DNA from: Actinomycetes bacterium
GTDB taxonomy: Bacteria; Actinomycetota; Acidimicrobiia; Acidimicrobiales; Palsa-688
Length of the DNA: 64,000 bases
Assembly: GCA_021808665.1 (NCBI GenBank)
Contig: JAKBBA010000011.1
Location: 22,401 to 86,400, forward strand
Direction: 5' to 3'
Shown here one piece after another: positions 28,326 through 36,382 of this stretch. The notes under the pieces were generated by a model. That model was given only the letters and a program-made list of their open reading frames with translations. It had not been told where the DNA came from and did not search any database. A program made the translations under genes and the position numbers. How positions within the stretch are numbered: the stretch's first letter is position 1; every line of letters begins with the position of its first letter.

Positions 28326-28742
28326 TCAACTCGCCGGGGTCAACTCGACGACGGGGATCACACGGGTGGTCTTCGCTGCGTACTCTGCGAAACCCTCGTA
28401 GCGGCGAGCCTGCTCGGCGTACACCCGCGACCGCTCGTCCTCGGGGAGCGAAGACGCCGTCGCCTCGTAGACGTCCGGGCCGACTTCGACGGTCACCTTA
28501 GGGTTGGCCACGAGATTGCGGTACCAGTCCGGGTGGCTGTCAGCGCCGGCTTTCGACGCGAACACGAAGCGACGCCCGTCGAGCTCCAGGTACATCATCG
28601 GGTTGATCCTCTCCTGGCCGGTCTTGGCGCCCGTCGTGTGGAGCAAGAGCATCGGTGCGCCCTCGAACTGACCACCCACCTTACCCTGGTTCGCTCTGAA
28701 CTCTGCGATGATCTGGGCGTTCCAGTCGTTGATGTCGGCCAT
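28326..28742 (-). CDS. Deazaflavin (F420)-dependent nitroreductase family protein, Ddn type
   Basis: 138-residue protein of the split-barrel Ddn family that uses reduced cofactor F420 as hydride donor. GAPMLLLHTTGAKTGQERINP and SHPDWYRNLVANPKVTVEVG are the F420-binding signatures. The native substrate is unknown; mycobacterial relatives can reduce quinones. ATG 28742 has AAGGAG 9 nt upstream, and the longer open frame has no family sequence. It immediately precedes the P450. Presence of Ddn implies the organism makes F420. Confidence 0.88.
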   Translation of the reverse strand: MADINDWNAQIIAEFRANQGKVGGQFEGAPMLLLHTTGAKTGQERINPMMYLELDGRRFVFASKAGADSHPDWYRNLVANPKVTVEVGPDVYEATASSLPEDERSRVYAEQARRYEGFAEYAAKTTRVIPVVELTPAS

Positions 28743-28840
28743 GCTGTGGACTCCTTGTCTGATGTAAATGCGTCTTGTAACTGTAAGGACCAGTATTGCT
28801 GGAACTGAGCTCGACTTGAGCTGTCTTGGTTTGTGAAGTT

Positions 28841-31240
28841 CTAACCCGACGCTAGCGGGGTCTGACTGCTGAAAGTCTCGGCCCAAGGGGACCCGGGGTC
28901 GACAGCGTGGAGGCTCCTTCGAAGAGCGCCCGTGTCGGTGGCCTGTTCGCCACGCGACGTGGCCTCGTCGGAGTCGTGCTCAAGGTCTCTTAGAAGTCGC
29001 TCCACGAGCACCGCACCACGGTGGTTGCCGACTGACTGGCGCGGGGTTGCCCCTCCGAGCTCAGGGAGGTTCTCGTCAATCCACAGCCGGGCCCACAACC
29101 GTTCCGTCTCAGGCGACCCCGGAGCGTGTAAGCGTCTTTCCTCGGGGGTCGAAGCGTTGGACCAGCCGAGCTTTGGGTCGAGGTGCCTCGTTACAGCGAA
29201 ACTGTCAACTCCGATGCGGGTGAGGATGCGTCGCAGAGCGCCGAGGCGGGCGAACGAGTTGACCTCAGCCGTCAGGCGGCCGTCGGTGATACTGACGCTG
29301 GCGCGCACCCACCGGCGGGCGGCCTGACCGCTCTGAATAGTCGAAGGGTCGATCCCTTGGCGTTGCATCGACTCGCGCGCAGCCGCCAGCGTCGAGTCCC
29401 TCTCCTCGGCGGTCAGCTCCCGACCGTGCCATACCAGCTGGGTGCCGGCGTCGTCGCTTGGAGCCACGTCGAAGTCGGGACGGCGGCGCAGAGCTTCTAA
29501 GACCGACTCCGGGTCGTCCAACGCAGCAACCGCCTGGACGAGCTGCATCGGCTCGCCGTCAGAGTTGGTCAGCTTCGCTCCGCTGCCGCGTTGGGCTGCG
29601 ATGTTGGACAGAAGTTCAGGCATGAGGAGCCCCGTGACCGTGTGATACATCGACGCCGACTCGGGCTCTTCGGGTTTACCCACCGTCGCGAGGATCCCGT
29701 ATGCGGGAGGGTCGGCGAGGTTAGCCTCGCGAGGCGACTCCGCGGAGGCGCCTCGAAGGTGCAGCTCTACGGCGATGTGGTGGGCGACGGTTTCCGTGGC
29801 GGCCCGTACCATCTCTGCTGCCACGTCGGCCTCACGCGGGTGCAGAACCACCATCGCCGCCCCCGAACGCCAAACCCCCCTGTCGGCGACAAGATTTCCG
29901 GCCAGCACCGTCCAGCGGGCAAGGTTCTCACGTTGGGACGCTTCGAGCATCACCCATCGCTTCGCACGGCTGGCGATGTCCGTCAGCCAGATGCCCGGCG
30001 TGTCAGCAGTGTCGTTTACTTGCCACAGACCTGTCTCGGCCAGCCGGGACCAGGTAACGGCCAGTCTCGAAAGGTCCGCGTCGTCGGTGTTGTCGTCGGC
30101 GAAGCGGCGGATGAGCGAACCGCGGTTGAGGTCCTCGGCCTCTTGGGCGATCCGCTCCGACAGAGACGGCGCCGTGTCGGGGAGGTCCGGGCCTCTCAGC
30201 CAGACGGTTTCGACTGCCATCAAACCGACAGGAAGAGGCAGGTCCATGATCGTCGGGGAGGTCGCCCCAGGGTTCAAGGGGTCGGTGAGGACGGTGCCCG
30301 GGTCGGCGCGAAGTTCGAGGGCTCCGGATGCCTCAAGCTCTCCGGGCTTCCCTCCGGGCTCGAAGACGGGCAGCTTGGACCAACCCGAGACAGCCTCCGC
30401 CAGCCATTCGGCGACGGTGGAGTCTTCTGCCGCCCACTCCGCGAACCTGGCGTGGAGGCGTCGGATGGACGACCGGCCGACCAAACGCTCGTAGAAGGCT
30501 ATTTCGCCCTCCTTGCAGCATTGGGCCCAGGCGATCCCGCTTCCGCATCCGCAGACGCCGTCTCGTTCTACGAGGGTGGCCGAGTCCGGGCAGATACGGC
30601 CGGCGATATCACCCGCCGCTTGGGCGAGGAGGGCCATGGACTCAGTGTCGGTGGGATCTTCCTCGCAGAGCTCCAAGGCCAGTTCCGCTCCGTGCAGTGA
30701 CCTTCCGGCCCTCAGTCTCAAAGATGCCAGCGCCATGCGAGCGGACCGGAGCCTGCCACCCCCCGTTCCTGGTCGCTCCGAGCCGTCTGATGACAACAGT
30801 TCAAACGCCTCTGAGGCCGCCCGGTCTGCCTCTAGGGGCTTGAGCGCCCGGCCGTAGAACGACGACGCCCACCACAGCAGCGTCGCTTTTAGGGGCGGGA
30901 CGCTATCTGGCTGCGCCAAGTCGGTGGTGGCGGCCCGGCGCCGCAAAGCGTCGGCTATCTCCGAGGCTCTTTTCCCCGCCTCGTCGGTGATGTCGAATCC
31001 CCTCGCGGCTACTGCAGGGTCCGCTAGGCCTGAGAACTTGACACCGGCCCGTAAGTACTTTTCGAGGGCGGCTACGAAGTGTTCGGGTTCGACAGAAGCG
31101 TCCTCGGCAGAAGAGTGAAGCGCTTTGACGGCGACCACGACCTCGTCTACGACGGCTCTCAGCCTTTCGTCTTGCTCTCTTCGCCTCTTGTCGGCGGCAC
31201 GCAACTGATGCTGGCGCTTCTTCTCCTTTTTGGATGGCAC
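28841..31240 (-). CDS. Large SEC-C zinc-motif protein of unknown function
   Basis: 799 residues, GTG start. The N-terminus is highly basic (KKEKKRQHQLRAADKRRREQ) and alpha-helical, as in nucleic-acid-binding tails. Residues 120-220 look like helical repeats rich in Ala and Leu. At 230-242, CGCGSGIAWAQCC fits the SEC-C zinc motif (CxCxSxxxxxxCC) found in SecA and many regulatory or toxin-linked proteins. The remaining 550 residues, with many Trp and acidic patches, match nothing I recognise. No membrane segments. It ends 98 nt before the ddn start on the same strand. Function is not assigned. Confidence 0.6.
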   Translation of the reverse strand: MPSKKEKKRQHQLRAADKRRREQDERLRAVVDEVVVAVKALHSSAEDASVEPEHFVAALEKYLRAGVKFSGLADPAVAARGFDITDEAGKRASEIADALRRRAATTDLAQPDSVPPLKATLLWWASSFYGRALKPLEADRAASEAFELLSSDGSERPGTGGGRLRSARMALASLRLRAGRSLHGAELALELCEEDPTDTESMALLAQAAGDIAGRICPDSATLVERDGVCGCGSGIAWAQCCKEGEIAFYERLVGRSSIRRLHARFAEWAAEDSTVAEWLAEAVSGWSKLPVFEPGGKPGELEASGALELRADPGTVLTDPLNPGATSPTIMDLPLPVGLMAVETVWLRGPDLPDTAPSLSERIAQEAEDLNRGSLIRRFADDNTDDADLSRLAVTWSRLAETGLWQVNDTADTPGIWLTDIASRAKRWVMLEASQRENLARWTVLAGNLVADRGVWRSGAAMVVLHPREADVAAEMVRAATETVAHHIAVELHLRGASAESPREANLADPPAYGILATVGKPEEPESASMYHTVTGLLMPELLSNIAAQRGSGAKLTNSDGEPMQLVQAVAALDDPESVLEALRRRPDFDVAPSDDAGTQLVWHGRELTAEERDSTLAAARESMQRQGIDPSTIQSGQAARRWVRASVSITDGRLTAEVNSFARLGALRRILTRIGVDSFAVTRHLDPKLGWSNASTPEERRLHAPGSPETERLWARLWIDENLPELGGATPRQSVGNHRGAVLVERLLRDLEHDSDEATSRGEQATDTGALRRSLHAVDPGSPWAETFSSQTPLASG

Positions 31241-31303
31241 GCATTGATCATGCCAGGATTAGGTATGCGAAGCACCGTGATGTCGAGATCTGAGACGCGG
31301 TGC

Positions 31304-31309
31304 TAGCTT
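31304..31309 (+). promoter_or_regulatory. Predicted -10 box (TAGCTT) for the Fur-family gene, leaderless
   Basis: TAGCTT is followed by 7 nt and ATG 31317. There is no Shine-Dalgarno. The box overlaps the TTG at 31308, which would otherwise be a competing start, and so argues for the ATG. Confidence 0.45.
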
Positions 31310-31316
31310 GCCGGCA

Positions 31317-31763
31317 ATGACCGACAGAGGTCCGACGGGGCCCACGTCTGTTGCCGACGTACTCCGCTTACTGAGAAGCCACGGTGGTCGCGTAACCCGT
31401 TCGAGGCGAGTCCTGTTGGAGGTGCTGTTCAGCGCGGCCGCGCACATGAACGCCGAAGAGATCGGGGCCGAGGTTGCCCGTGTGGAGCCTGCGGTGAACA
31501 TGTCGACGGTATACCGAAACCTCGAAGAGCTCCAGCAGTTGGGTGTCGTGGTGCACACCCACCTTGGGCACGGACCTGCGACCTACCGGCTCGCATCGGC
31601 AGCCCATCCGCACCTGTACTGCGAGTCTTGTGGGTCGACGTTCCACCTGCCGCGTGAGATCTTCCAGGAACTGTCCGACACAGCGCTGCGCACCCAAGGC
31701 TTCCGGGTCGACGCGACTCATTTCGCCATTCCGGGTCGTTGCGCCGCTTGTAGCAAGGCCTAG
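31317..31763 (+). CDS. Fur-family metal-responsive transcription regulator
   Basis: 148 residues. The winged helix spans about 12-85, with TRSRRVLLEVL and MSTVYRNLEELQQLG as recognition region. Dimerisation-domain metal ligands include HPHLYCESCG (C102, C105) and a second CxxC at the C-terminus, RCAAC (C142, C145), forming the structural Zn site. Whether it senses Fe, Zn or peroxide cannot be told; the His-rich sensor site is only partly conserved. It is divergent from the SEC-C gene and convergent with acetoacetyl-CoA synthetase, sharing 4 nt at the stops. No target is evident next to it. Confidence 0.88.
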   Translation: MTDRGPTGPTSVADVLRLLRSHGGRVTRSRRVLLEVLFSAAAHMNAEEIGAEVARVEPAVNMSTVYRNLEELQQLGVVVHTHLGHGPATYRLASAAHPHLYCESCGSTFHLPREIFQELSDTALRTQGFRVDATHFAIPGRCAACSKA

Positions 31764-33736
31764 CCGCGTCGAGCGATCTCGACTACGGCGTTGATACTTG
31801 CCGGGTCTGCAAGTGTAGACGTGGAAAGCGCCAGGTCAGGGTCGGCTCCGAGGAGTATTCGCTTTACCGGCACTTCTAGTTTCTTGCCTGAAAGGGTCCT
31901 AGGTATCGAAGGTACGAACTCCACCCGGTCGGGCACGTGGCGTGGCGAGAGGCGGCTCCGCAGTTCGTCCCTGATGCGCTTGTCCAGCTCGGAACGGTCG
32001 CTCAACGGTTTGCTCGCGACCAGCAGAAGAAGCTGTCCCGGTCCACCGTCGGGGTCCTCAAGATGAACGGCGAGGCTGTCTGTCACCTCCGGTAGCGACT
32101 CGACTACGAAGTACAACTCTGCGGTCCCCATCCGGACGCCACCCCGGTTGAGAGTTCCGTCGGAGCGTCCCGTTATGATCACGGTTCCCCGGTCGGACAG
32201 GACTGCCCGGTCGCCGTGGTGCCAGACCCCCGGGTAGCGTTCGAAGTACGTCGAGCGAAGCCTTGAGCCGTCCTCGTCGCCTAGGAGTCCTACGGGCATC
32301 GACGGCAGGGGAGCGCTGAGCACGAGCTCCCCTTCCTCTCCGACAAGGGCGTGTCCTGTCTCGTCGAAGACTTCCACTTTCGCCCCGAGGCAGCGACATG
32401 AGATCTCACCCGCCAGCACAGGATGCAGCGGGCTGGGCCCGACGAAACCTGTGCACACGTCTGTCCCTCCACTGAAAGACCCCAACATGACGTCAGGTTG
32501 TACGTCACGGTACACCCAGCGGGCGGCGTCAGCCGCTAGCGGTGAGCCGGTAGCTCCCAAGGTGACCATACGCGACAGATCCCACTGGCGCGCCGGTCGC
32601 AGGCCCGCTTTCGCTCCTGCGGCCAGGTAGCCGGAGCCGACGCCGGCGCAGGTGACCTCTTCCTCGGCGACGATCTGCCAGAGGTAGTCGCCTTGCGGGC
32701 CCGCTGGGTCGCCGTCGTAGAGCACTACCGTCGAGCCGGCCAGCAGACCCGAGACGAGGAAGTTCCACATCATCCAGCCCGTGGTCGTGTACCAGAAAAA
32801 GCGGTCGGAGGCTGCGAGGTCGAAATGGAGTCGCAGAGCTTTGGTGTGCTCGACGGCGATACCGCCGTGGCCGTGCACAATTCCTTTCGGCTTGCCGGTT
32901 GTGCCTGAGGAGAACAGCACGTAAAGGGGATGATCGAAGGGGACCGCTTCGAAGTCGAGGTCTCCATCCTCTCCGGTGAAGACGTCCCAGGCAGTCCAGC
33001 TTGCTGGCATTTCGGTCGAAGGGTGCAGGTAGGGAAACCAGACCTGCTTCGTGACCGACTCGAGCATTCCAGCGATAGTCGTAGCCTCTGCGCGCCGGTC
33101 TACCGTCTTGGCGGCGTATCGGTAGCCGTCGACTGCTACGAGGACCTTCGGTGCGAACTGAGCGAGGCGCTCCACGCAACCGTCTACTCCCATTTCGGGG
33201 GCGCAGCACGCCCATGTGGCACCGAGACTGGCGGTTGCGAGCATCAAGGCCAACGTCTCGGGTACATTAGGAAGGTAGGCGCCGACGCGGTCGCCTCGGC
33301 CGACCCCTGCGGATATAAGGCCGCTGCGCGCCTGGGTGACCATCGACCGCAGGTCACTGCGCGACAGGTGGGAAGGTCCGCGGGTCTGAGACAGGCCGAT
33401 CACTGCCAACGGCTCGCTGGGAGACCCCTTGGGTAGGGGTTCGTGGGCGGGTCTCGACAGGCACAGCTCGGCGTAGTTGAGGGTGGCGTCCGGAAACCAT
33501 CGGACGCCGCTCGCCAGCGTGCCGTCGTCGGCGATCGCCGAAGACGGTGGGCTGTGCCAGGCGACGCCGAGCTGGTTCGCGACTGCGTCCCAGAAGCTGG
33601 CGGTGCCGGGCGGATCGACCGACCAAGTCCACGTGTCGTCGTAGCTGGAAAAGCCGGCGGACTCGACGAAGGCTCGAATGGCAGAACGCTCTCGGCGCTC
33701 GTGCGAGGGAACCCACAGAACCTCTGGTCGTGTCAC
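31760..33736 (-). CDS. Acetoacetyl-CoA synthetase
   Basis: ATP-dependent ligase activating acetoacetate (or a similar short keto-acid) through an acyl-adenylate. 658 residues, normal for the family. The N-terminus VLWVPSHERRERSAIRAF is characteristic of acetoacetate-CoA ligase rather than acetate-CoA ligase. The P-loop-like motif is LFSSGTTGKPKGIVHGHGG (about 265). The C-terminal lid has GRSDGTLNRGGVRMGTAELY and ends with the catalytic Lys in RTLSGKKLEVPVKRI. GTG start. The MFS gene upstream ends only 10 nt away, so the two are probably cotranscribed. Confidence 0.9.
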   Translation of the reverse strand: MTRPEVLWVPSHERRERSAIRAFVESAGFSSYDDTWTWSVDPPGTASFWDAVANQLGVAWHSPPSSAIADDGTLASGVRWFPDATLNYAELCLSRPAHEPLPKGSPSEPLAVIGLSQTRGPSHLSRSDLRSMVTQARSGLISAGVGRGDRVGAYLPNVPETLALMLATASLGATWACCAPEMGVDGCVERLAQFAPKVLVAVDGYRYAAKTVDRRAEATTIAGMLESVTKQVWFPYLHPSTEMPASWTAWDVFTGEDGDLDFEAVPFDHPLYVLFSSGTTGKPKGIVHGHGGIAVEHTKALRLHFDLAASDRFFWYTTTGWMMWNFLVSGLLAGSTVVLYDGDPAGPQGDYLWQIVAEEEVTCAGVGSGYLAAGAKAGLRPARQWDLSRMVTLGATGSPLAADAARWVYRDVQPDVMLGSFSGGTDVCTGFVGPSPLHPVLAGEISCRCLGAKVEVFDETGHALVGEEGELVLSAPLPSMPVGLLGDEDGSRLRSTYFERYPGVWHHGDRAVLSDRGTVIITGRSDGTLNRGGVRMGTAELYFVVESLPEVTDSLAVHLEDPDGGPGQLLLLVASKPLSDRSELDKRIRDELRSRLSPRHVPDRVEFVPSIPRTLSGKKLEVPVKRILLGADPDLALSTSTLADPASINAVVEIARRG

Positions 33737-33746
33737 GGCGACCTTT

Positions 33747-35444
33747 CTAGCGCGGTCCTTGGCTAGCGTCGCCTTCGCTTCGCTCGTGGGAGGCGGATGC
33801 GGCCGCGGTAGCGACGTCGGCGGGGTAGAAGCGCAACCCCCGCAGGAGGATCACGCCGCTGGCTCCGAGGGGGAGGAGCATCACTAGGAAGGTGTAACGG
33901 AACCCGTGGTGGGTGCTCGCGAGCAGGTCGGCCAGGCCGCCGAAGACCAGTGGGGCGATAGCTTGCGCAGCGGAGCGGAGCAACGTACGTATACCCTCGG
34001 CCCGACCCCACAAAAGCGGGGGCATGATGTCGAGGCGGGCGGCGTCCAGAGTCGGGTTCTGGGCGGTTAGGAAGAACGCGGCTGCAGCGATATAAGGAAG
34101 TGCCGTTACGGCGCTCGTTGTCAGCAGAGGGGGTATGAACAGCAGGACGGTGGCGATGGCTGCGACGCCTGCTACGAGCATCCGACCGTCGATCCGGCCG
34201 CGTTTGACCATAGCGTCCCCGGCCCGACCCCCGGCGAGAACTCCCAGGACGGCCCCGGCGCCAATTGCGAGCATCATCAAAGTTGCTACGAAGGTGCCCA
34301 CCCCGTACTGCTGACCGACGAACTCCAAGCCGAAGGTCTGCACCCCCGTAAGGAAGAAGTAGGCGCAGGCGCTCGAAACGATGAGAACCACGTTCGTCCT
34401 CACCTTTAGGACATAGCGCGCCGCGCTGAATATTCCCATCCGTCGTGGGTCTATGCGCAGGATCAATTCAGTGTCGGGCATGACGCCGGCGTCGCGTGCC
34501 AACTGCTGCACGTCGCTAATGGCCCCACTGTGGGTGGGTCGTGACGGCAGGTCCCCTGCCGGCGAGTCGGACCTGTCGGTGAGCGGATCGCCATAAGGGG
34601 AGTCGCCGTTGCGCGGCCCGCTTCCGGCGGAGGCAGCATTTGGCTCGGCGCTTCGCGCAGCTCTCGGAGGCTCGGTCAGCTTGCGCAGCTGCCAAGAGAT
34701 GACGAAGGCCGGCACCGCCAGAAGCAGAAAAGCGGCACGCCAGGAGATGGCCGCCACGTCGCCGGTTATGAAGAAGCCCACGCCGCCGCCGACGAGTTCG
34801 CCGGTGAGGATGTAGCCGTAGATCGTTCCCCGCTCCTGTCCGGGGAAGTAGTCGCCGACGAGCGAAGCGACCGCCGGCCCGGCGACAGCGGTCACGAAGC
34901 CGAGGAAAATCCGGACCAGGAGCAGATCTCCGAACGAGCTAACAGCTGCGCTGGCGATCATGGCAACCCCCCATGTGGCGATGGTCACCGAAAGGAGAGT
35001 CGTCCGCCTCACCCGGTCCACGAGAATCCCGAACGGAACGCTAGCTACCGCGCCTATTGCGGCGGACACCGACACCAAAAGACCGATATCGGTGTTGTCT
35101 ATGTGGAGGCCTTGACGCAGTTCGCTCGCCGCGGCGCCGACGGTCGAGGTGTCAGCGCTGCTCAGGGCCAGTACCGCAGCCAATGTGACTATGACGAAGG
35201 TCCGGTCCGACCCTCCAAGGGTGGTCTCCAGGCGTCGCCGGGTGGCTCCGAGGGCGGACCCTCCAGTGGACCGAATCGAGTCGAACCGGCTTTTAAGCCG
35301 CCTCGGGGGGTCGGAAGCGGACCGCGAGTCGGAGCACGAAGGGTCAGGGCGCGAGAATCCAGGTCTCGGGCCGCGGTCGAAGGGAGGTCTCATCAGTGAA
35401 TGTCTTCGAACCGGAAGGGTTCGTCTGACAGCCATTCTGCTCAC
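33747..35444 (-). CDS. MFS transporter with an extended N-terminus and central loop
   Basis: Membrane transporter with about 12 helices beginning near residue 80 of the longest frame (TFVIVTLAAVLALSSADTS). The motif A-like loop is VPFGILVDRVRRTTLLSVT. A 65-residue Pro/Ser/Asp-rich loop separates the two six-helix halves, and the N-terminal 75 residues are Arg/Ser/Pro-rich. The start is uncertain: ATGs at 35435 and 35393 are alternatives, and neither has a convincing ribosome-binding site. The general shape recalls Spinster-like transporters, but no substrate can be proposed. It is followed at 10 nt by acetoacetyl-CoA synthetase, hinting at uptake of an organic acid. Confidence 0.72.
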   Translation of the reverse strand: MSRMAVRRTLPVRRHSLMRPPFDRGPRPGFSRPDPSCSDSRSASDPPRRLKSRFDSIRSTGGSALGATRRRLETTLGGSDRTFVIVTLAAVLALSSADTSTVGAAASELRQGLHIDNTDIGLLVSVSAAIGAVASVPFGILVDRVRRTTLLSVTIATWGVAMIASAAVSSFGDLLLVRIFLGFVTAVAGPAVASLVGDYFPGQERGTIYGYILTGELVGGGVGFFITGDVAAISWRAAFLLLAVPAFVISWQLRKLTEPPRAARSAEPNAASAGSGPRNGDSPYGDPLTDRSDSPAGDLPSRPTHSGAISDVQQLARDAGVMPDTELILRIDPRRMGIFSAARYVLKVRTNVVLIVSSACAYFFLTGVQTFGLEFVGQQYGVGTFVATLMMLAIGAGAVLGVLAGGRAGDAMVKRGRIDGRMLVAGVAAIATVLLFIPPLLTTSAVTALPYIAAAAFFLTAQNPTLDAARLDIMPPLLWGRAEGIRTLLRSAAQAIAPLVFGGLADLLASTHHGFRYTFLVMLLPLGASGVILLRGLRFYPADVATAAASASHERSEGDASQGPR

Positions 35445-35457
35445 TCTCGGTGCTCGG

Positions 35458-35489
35458 CGCGGACGCTTTCGCCGGAAAGCTCCTCCGCG
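35458..35489. other. Long stem-loop in the divergent gap before the redox cluster
   Basis: Outer arms CGCGGA/TCCGCG enclose inner arms GCTTTC/GAAAGC around a GCCG tetraloop, with a 1/3-nt internal loop. It lies between divergent genes. On the minus strand it would sit in the MFS leader. The plus-strand gene appears leaderless from a promoter downstream of it. Confidence 0.4.
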
Positions 35490-35557
35490 ATGGGCTAGGC
35501 CCCCGCTGAACAGCGAAAAAAGTACTTCCCTGAACTTGTTTCGACCACTCTTAAGCG

Positions 35558-35563
35558 TACCCT
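35558..35563 (+). promoter_or_regulatory. Predicted -10 box (TACCCT) of the redox cluster, leaderless
   Basis: TACCCT ends 6 nt before GTG 35570, with a poor -35 candidate TTGTTT 16 nt upstream (35536-35541). No Shine-Dalgarno is present before the GTG. Confidence 0.4.
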
Positions 35564-35569
35564 TGCAGC

Positions 35570-36250
35570 GTGGTTTCCAGAGACGCCCAACGCTACGGGT
35601 TGCCGTCCGGACGGCGACGCTATCTCGCCCATCCCCGATCCAAGGCCGACGCCGGGGTCGAGTCCAACTCGCGCCTCACTGGGTCTACCGCCCTTGCGCT
35701 GCTGATCCTCCTGGCGGTCGAGGGAGCGACGATCCTGCAGATCAGCTCACACGTGAGCATCCACGTGTTCGTCGGGATGCTCCTGATACCCCCGGTAGTT
35801 CTCAAGATCGGGTCGACGTCGTGGCGCTTCGCCCGCTACTACTCGGGGTCCGCCGCCTACGTGCGCAAGGGTCCGCCTCCTCCGCTGCTGCGCCTCCTTG
35901 GACCTTTTATCGTCATTCTCACTTTGATCATGCTCGGCTCGGGTGTGGTGCTGGTGTTGTCGCCGAAGACCTTCGGTGGACAGATGCTTTTCATTCACAA
36001 AGCGAGCTTTGTGCTGTGGTTCATAGCGATGGCAGTTCACGTCCTAGGGCATCTCGCCGAGACGGCCCGATTAGCGCCCCTCGACTGGGTCTACCGGACT
36101 CGCTCTCAGGTGGCCCACGCGTCGGCGAGGCAGTGGGCTCTGGTGGCCTCCCTGGCCGTCGGGCTACTTCTCGGCGTTGCGATGATCGGCCCGGCGTCGC
36201 ATTTCTTGACCAACTTCTACGGTAACTCCAGCTTAAAGGTTCACCATTGA
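35570..36250 (+). CDS. b-type cytochrome membrane protein (cytochrome b561 / DUF4405-like)
   Basis: 226 residues with five predicted transmembrane helices after a basic 35-residue N-terminus. Candidate heme ligands are the His pair in SSHVSIHVFVGM (helix 2) and His residues in LFIHKASF and MAVHVLGH (helix 4), an arrangement that would hold one or two b hemes. Such proteins pass electrons across the membrane between quinol or a cytoplasmic donor and an extracytoplasmic acceptor. It is the first gene of a run with ApbE, a ferric-reductase-like protein and a ferredoxin on the same strand. Family assignment rests on topology and His spacing and is moderately sure. Confidence 0.7.
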   Translation: MVSRDAQRYGLPSGRRRYLAHPRSKADAGVESNSRLTGSTALALLILLAVEGATILQISSHVSIHVFVGMLLIPPVVLKIGSTSWRFARYYSGSAAYVRKGPPPPLLRLLGPFIVILTLIMLGSGVVLVLSPKTFGGQMLFIHKASFVLWFIAMAVHVLGHLAETARLAPLDWVYRTRSQVAHASARQWALVASLAVGLLLGVAMIGPASHFLTNFYGNSSLKVHH

Positions 36251-36295
36251 CCTTCCATTCTCGGTGTTCGTGGCTGCTTCGACATGTCCCGACAA

Positions 36296-36312
36296 TGCCG
36301 GTGAGGCCGGCA
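36296..36312 (+). other. Small inverted repeat after the b-type cytochrome gene
   Basis: TGCCGG and CCGGCA with a 5-nt loop, 46 nt after the stop of the cytochrome gene. It may attenuate transcription between the cytochrome and the ApbE part of the cluster. No T-tract follows. Confidence 0.25.
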
Positions 36313-36382
36313 GGGCAACAGTGAGGCGAATTTAAGGTGTGTCTTATCCGATGATCAGGATGCTCGTCGAGAATTGGGTGCC

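Noticed and set aside
28808..28822. AGCTC-N5-GAGCT inverted repeat downstream of the SEC-C gene
   Set aside because: Only 5-bp arms and no T-tract. Equally likely by chance.
35506..35520. CGCTG-AA-CAGCG followed by an A-run as a terminator
   Set aside because: The A-run is on the wrong side for a minus-strand terminator, and a plus-strand terminator would need T. The loop is too tight.
35149..36225. 358-codon plus-strand frame overlapping the MFS and cytochrome genes
   Set aside because: It is out of frame with the cytochrome b gene and antisense to the MFS gene, with Arg/Ser-rich random composition.
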